Shown here piece by piece: positions 61,428 through 64,000 of a stretch of 64,000 nt of DNA. Numbering within the stretch: the stretch's first letter is position 1; each line of letters begins with the position of its first letter. Made by a program: the position numbers and the translations under genes. The DNA lies in NCBI RefSeq assembly GCF_946151065.1, contig NZ_CAMGZA010000004.1:62001-126000 (forward strand). The letters run 5' to 3'. The notes beneath the pieces were generated by a model. It did no database searches. It worked only from the letters and a program-made list of their open reading frames with translations, and was not told where the DNA came from. Origin of the DNA: Microbacterium sp. Marseille-Q6965. GTDB taxonomy: Bacteria > Actinomycetota > Actinomycetes > Actinomycetales > Microbacteriaceae.

Positions 61428-63191
61428 ATGGGTGTGGAGCTGTTCTACGTGCTCGTCGGATCGGTGGCCGTGGCGGCGTTCGCGCGCTGGCGCGGCTGGC
61501 CGGCCCCACTGCTTGTCACCGCCGTCGCGCTCGCCGTGTCGCTCCTGCCGTTCGTGCCCGACGTCGAGATCGACGGGCACCTGCTGCTCAACCTGACCCT
61601 GCCGCCGCTGCTCTACTCGGCGGCGTTGGAGTCGTCGTTCGTGAGCTTCCGCTACTCGCTGCCGCACATCCGACGGTTGGGCGTGGGGCTCGTGCTCGTC
61701 ACCGCGGTCGCCGTGGGCGTGGTCGCGTGGCTCATCATGCCGGAGCTGGGGCTCGCCGGTGCGCTGCTGCTGGGAGCCATCGTCGGGCCGCCCGACGCGG
61801 TCTCGGCGGCAGCCATCGGGCGGAAGCTGGGGCTGCCGCGCCGCGTCATGAACGTGATGAGCGGCGAGAGCCTCATCAACGACGCCACGTCGCTCACGCT
61901 CGTGCGCGTGTTCGCGGCGGTCGTCGCGGGCGCCACCGTCACCGTGTGGCAGGGGGTGTGGGAGTTCGTCCTGGCCGTGGTGCTGGGCGTCGGAATCGGG
62001 CTGGGGTTCGGCGTCGTGCTGCACCAGATCCGCATGCGGTACCCCGACGCGGTGGTCTCGGGCACCTTCGGGCTGCTCATGCCGTTCGGTGCATACGCGA
62101 TCGCCGAGCACCTGCACGGGTCCGGCGTGCTCGCCGTCGTCGCGATGGGCTTCTACGTGGGCTACCACTCGCCGCGCACGTCCTACACGACCCGCCAGCA
62201 GGACGGACCGGTGTGGCACTCCGTCGACTTCCTGCTGGAGAGCTTCGTGTTCGCGTACGTCGGGTTGCAGCTGCCGACCGTGATCCGTGAGTTGTCGAGC
62301 ACCGACGGCACGCGCACGATCGTCATCGCCGTCGCCGTGCTCGCCGTCGTCATCCTGATCCGACCGCTGTTCGTCTTCGCCTCGTATGCGTGGGGCCAGG
62401 TGTGGCAGCGGGTGCGGCTGATGCGGTTCAAGCACGCGGCCGAGGCGTACCGCACCGACCCGCACAGCCGGCGCGCCCGCGCCATCCGGCGCAGGAAGGA
62501 GCGGCAGCGGGCGCGCCTGGGCCCCGCGAAGCCGACGAAGGAGGCGATTCGGCGGCGCGTCTTCGAGCCGCCGCTGTCTCGCCGCGAGCGGGTCGTGGTG
62601 TCGTGGGCCGGCATGCGCGGGGTGGTGACGCTTGCGATGGCCGCGGCCCTGCCCGACCTCACCGGGGGCGCGATGCCCACCGGGCACGTCGAGGTGCTCG
62701 TGGCCGTGGCGTTCGTGGTCACCGTGGGCACGCTGCTGCTCCAGGGGCTCACGCTCACCCCGCTGATCCGCCTGCTCGGCGTGACGGCCGACGAGGAGCG
62801 GCGCTCCGACGAGGCCGAGATCGCGCGCATGCGTCGCCTGGGCGCGGAGGCCGGGCTGGAGTACCTGCGTGAGCAGCAGCGTCGCTGGACCGAGGAGCAC
62901 GGCGAGGAGAGCGCGGAGGCGTTCAAGCGCGTGGCCCGGGCGATGGTGCGCGTCGAGCGGGGCACCGACCGTGCGGATCGCGAGCTCGACAGGGCGCAGG
63001 ATCTGCCACGCCAGGTGCCGCGCGACGCGCTTGTGGAGCTGTCGAAGGGGTGGCTCGCGGTGCGGCGGCAGGTGCTGCTCGACGAGTGCCGGGCGGGCAA
63101 CCTCAGCGAGGAGGTCATGCGCGAGCTCTTCGTCGCGATGGACGCCGAGGAGCTGGCCCTCGACACCCGCGGCGCGCTGCGGCCGGACTGA
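61428..63191 (+). CDS. Cation:proton antiporter, CPA1 family
   Basis: A 587-residue Na+/H+ (or K+/H+) antiporter with about twelve spans in residues 1-450. The transport-site block GPPDAVSAAAI and the ND motif in SGESLINDATSL are present. A very basic cytoplasmic loop (about 340-385, Arg/Lys-rich) interrupts the last spans, and a helical cytoplasmic C-terminal domain of about 130 residues follows. The ATG lies 6 nt after TAGGGT. It is convergent with the XRE gene. Confidence 0.88.
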   Translation: MGVELFYVLVGSVAVAAFARWRGWPAPLLVTAVALAVSLLPFVPDVEIDGHLLLNLTLPPLLYSAALESSFVSFRYSLPHIRRLGVGLVLVTAVAVGVVAWLIMPELGLAGALLLGAIVGPPDAVSAAAIGRKLGLPRRVMNVMSGESLINDATSLTLVRVFAAVVAGATVTVWQGVWEFVLAVVLGVGIGLGFGVVLHQIRMRYPDAVVSGTFGLLMPFGAYAIAEHLHGSGVLAVVAMGFYVGYHSPRTSYTTRQQDGPVWHSVDFLLESFVFAYVGLQLPTVIRELSSTDGTRTIVIAVAVLAVVILIRPLFVFASYAWGQVWQRVRLMRFKHAAEAYRTDPHSRRARAIRRRKERQRARLGPAKPTKEAIRRRVFEPPLSRRERVVVSWAGMRGVVTLAMAAALPDLTGGAMPTGHVEVLVAVAFVVTVGTLLLQGLTLTPLIRLLGVTADEERRSDEAEIARMRRLGAEAGLEYLREQQRRWTEEHGEESAEAFKRVARAMVRVERGTDRADRELDRAQDLPRQVPRDALVELSKGWLAVRRQVLLDECRAGNLSEEVMRELFVAMDAEELALDTRGALRPD

Positions 63192-63202
63192 CCGGCCGGC
63201 GT

Positions 63203-63433
63203 TCAGTCAGCGCGGACGAGCAGGTCGCCGACCTCACAGTCGAGGGCGCGGCAGATCGCCGAGAGCGTGGAATAGCGGATCGCGCGGGCCCGGTCGTTCT
63301 TGAGGACCGAGAGGTTCACGATGCTCACCCCGACCTGCTCGCTCAGAGCGGTGAGGGTCATGCCGCGCTCGGCGAGCAGCTCGTCGAGCCGACAGTGGAT
63401 GCCGCTGGCCTCCTCCTCCGCCGCCGGGCTCAC
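63203..63433 (-). CDS. XRE-family small regulator
   Basis: A 76-residue Cro/C1-type helix-turn-helix protein (LLAERGMTLTALSEQVGVSI, NDRARAIRYSTLSAICRALD). The type usually follows a DUF2975 membrane protein. The GTG start overlaps that gene's stop by 4 nt. Its targets are unknown. Confidence 0.88.
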   Translation of the reverse strand: MSPAAEEEASGIHCRLDELLAERGMTLTALSEQVGVSIVNLSVLKNDRARAIRYSTLSAICRALDCEVGDLLVRAD

Positions 63434-64000
63434 ACGAGCCCCTCGGTGTCGCGCTGCAGGCGGCGGCCGACGCCGACCACCCCGCCGACGAGCGCGAGTG
63501 TGAAGCCCCAGCCCACGGGTGCGAGGTCCAGATTGAGCAGAAAGGTGGAGAAGATCCCCTCCATTGCGGGGTTCGTCCGTTCCAGCAGCGCGGTCGTCTC
63601 CGCGCGCCCGACGGCGCCGGCGACCTGCCCGCCGATCCCGCCCGCCATCACAATGCTCGCAACCGCAAAGAGAGCGGCGTCGGCGCCGCGGGTGAAGGGC
63701 CGCGACCGGATCAGCCCGAGGCCCAGCCAGACCGCGATCGCGCACGTGCCGATGGTTGCCAACGCGGGCAGAGCGCCCTCGAGGAACAGCATCGATCGGA
63801 TGGACGCCGGAGCGGCCGCCAGGGTGACTGCGGCGCTCTCGTATCGGGCGGAAGCGGCACCCGTCGGCGGCGCCAGGGGTGCATCGACGAACGACAGGTT
63901 CGTCACGGTCACCGTGCGCCCGACGGCATCGACGGCGGCGATCACGATCGCCGCCAGGGCGATGATCGCCACCGCGGCCGCGCCCGTTGCGATGATGCCC
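63430..64000 (-). CDS. DUF2975-like membrane protein (partial)
   Basis: At least 180 residues with about four spans, pairing with the small XRE regulator as DUF2975 proteins do. An internal GTG at 63972 is possible, but the frame stays open and hydrophobic (IIATGAAAVAII) to the window edge, so the true start probably lies beyond 64000. The C-terminus is GRRLQRDTEGLV. Function unknown. Confidence 0.7.
   Translation of the reverse strand, partial: GIIATGAAAVAIIALAAIVIAAVDAVGRTVTVTNLSFVDAPLAPPTGAASARYESAAVTLAAAPASIRSMLFLEGALPALATIGTCAIAVWLGLGLIRSRPFTRGADAALFAVASIVMAGGIGGQVAGAVGRAETTALLERTNPAMEGIFSTFLLNLDLAPVGWGFTLALVGGVVGVGRRLQRDTEGLV

Noticed and set aside
1..64000. tRNA, rRNA, riboswitch, transposase, integrase or attachment sites
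   Set aside because: No intergenic stretch showed a cloverleaf, conserved rRNA or riboswitch core, and no mobile-element protein was recognised. Small RNAs cannot be excluded by eye.

Overview
The window is very GC-rich, densely coded DNA with actinobacterial features: short intergenic gaps, frequent GTG starts, ATGA/GTGA overlaps, and many start codons placed 6-7 nt after a TANNNT element (leaderless style). The gene content (actinobacterial type VII secretion locus, F420 enzymes, LAxTG-like surface anchors, cofE, PutA, DDAH/ornithine aminotransferase pair) fits the order Micrococcales, most likely Microbacteriaceae such as Microbacterium; this placement is an inference. No rRNA, tRNA, CRISPR array, transposase, integrase or prophage was found.

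Layout. 0.1-5.3 kb: an atypical Nramp transporter, a small lipoprotein, rlmN and a LuxR-type regulator. 5.5-10.4 kb: a 1605-residue secreted surface protein with seven tandem repeats and an LAATG-type anchor, divergent from the LuxR gene. 10.5-18.5 kb: enoyl-CoA hydratase family protein, cytochrome b-type membrane protein, L-lactate dehydrogenase, a large surface 5'-nucleotidase behind a PHO-box-like element, cofE and a GNAT acetyltransferase. 18.5-23.4 kb: putA and a DUF2510 protein.

23.5-41.7 kb: a type VII (ESX-like) secretion locus in three transcription blocks. Leftward: eccD-eccB-mycP. Rightward: two WXG100 genes, a second mycosin-like protease, a WXG100-like protein, a Gly-rich substrate-like protein, a small helical protein, a 436-residue candidate effector overlapping a lipoprotein gene, a YbaB/EbfC-like protein and a third WXG100 protein. 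Leftward: a second EccD-like gene and an RDD-FHA gene that looks frameshifted. Rightward: eccC with three intact ATPase domains. The effector/lipoprotein pair and the damaged RDD-FHA gene are the least explained parts of the window.

41.8-64 kb: DDAH-like amidinohydrolase and ornithine aminotransferase in one operon, a PfkB kinase, a MarR-MFS operon with an operator-like site, an alpha/beta hydrolase, a lipoate-protein ligase with its accessory domain at the N-terminus, recQ, an F420-type LLM oxidoreductase, an MFS transporter, phoX behind a three-unit PHO-box-like element, an AI-2E family protein, a deazaflavin-dependent nitroreductase, pgm, pheA, a second LLM oxidoreductase flanked by repeat-like DNA, a CPA1 antiporter, and an XRE/DUF2975-like pair cut by the window end. 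Two themes cross the window: phosphate scavenging (phoX and the 5'-nucleotidase, each behind 11-nt-spaced GTTCACC-like repeats) and F420 chemistry (cofE, LLM and deazaflavin-dependent enzymes).
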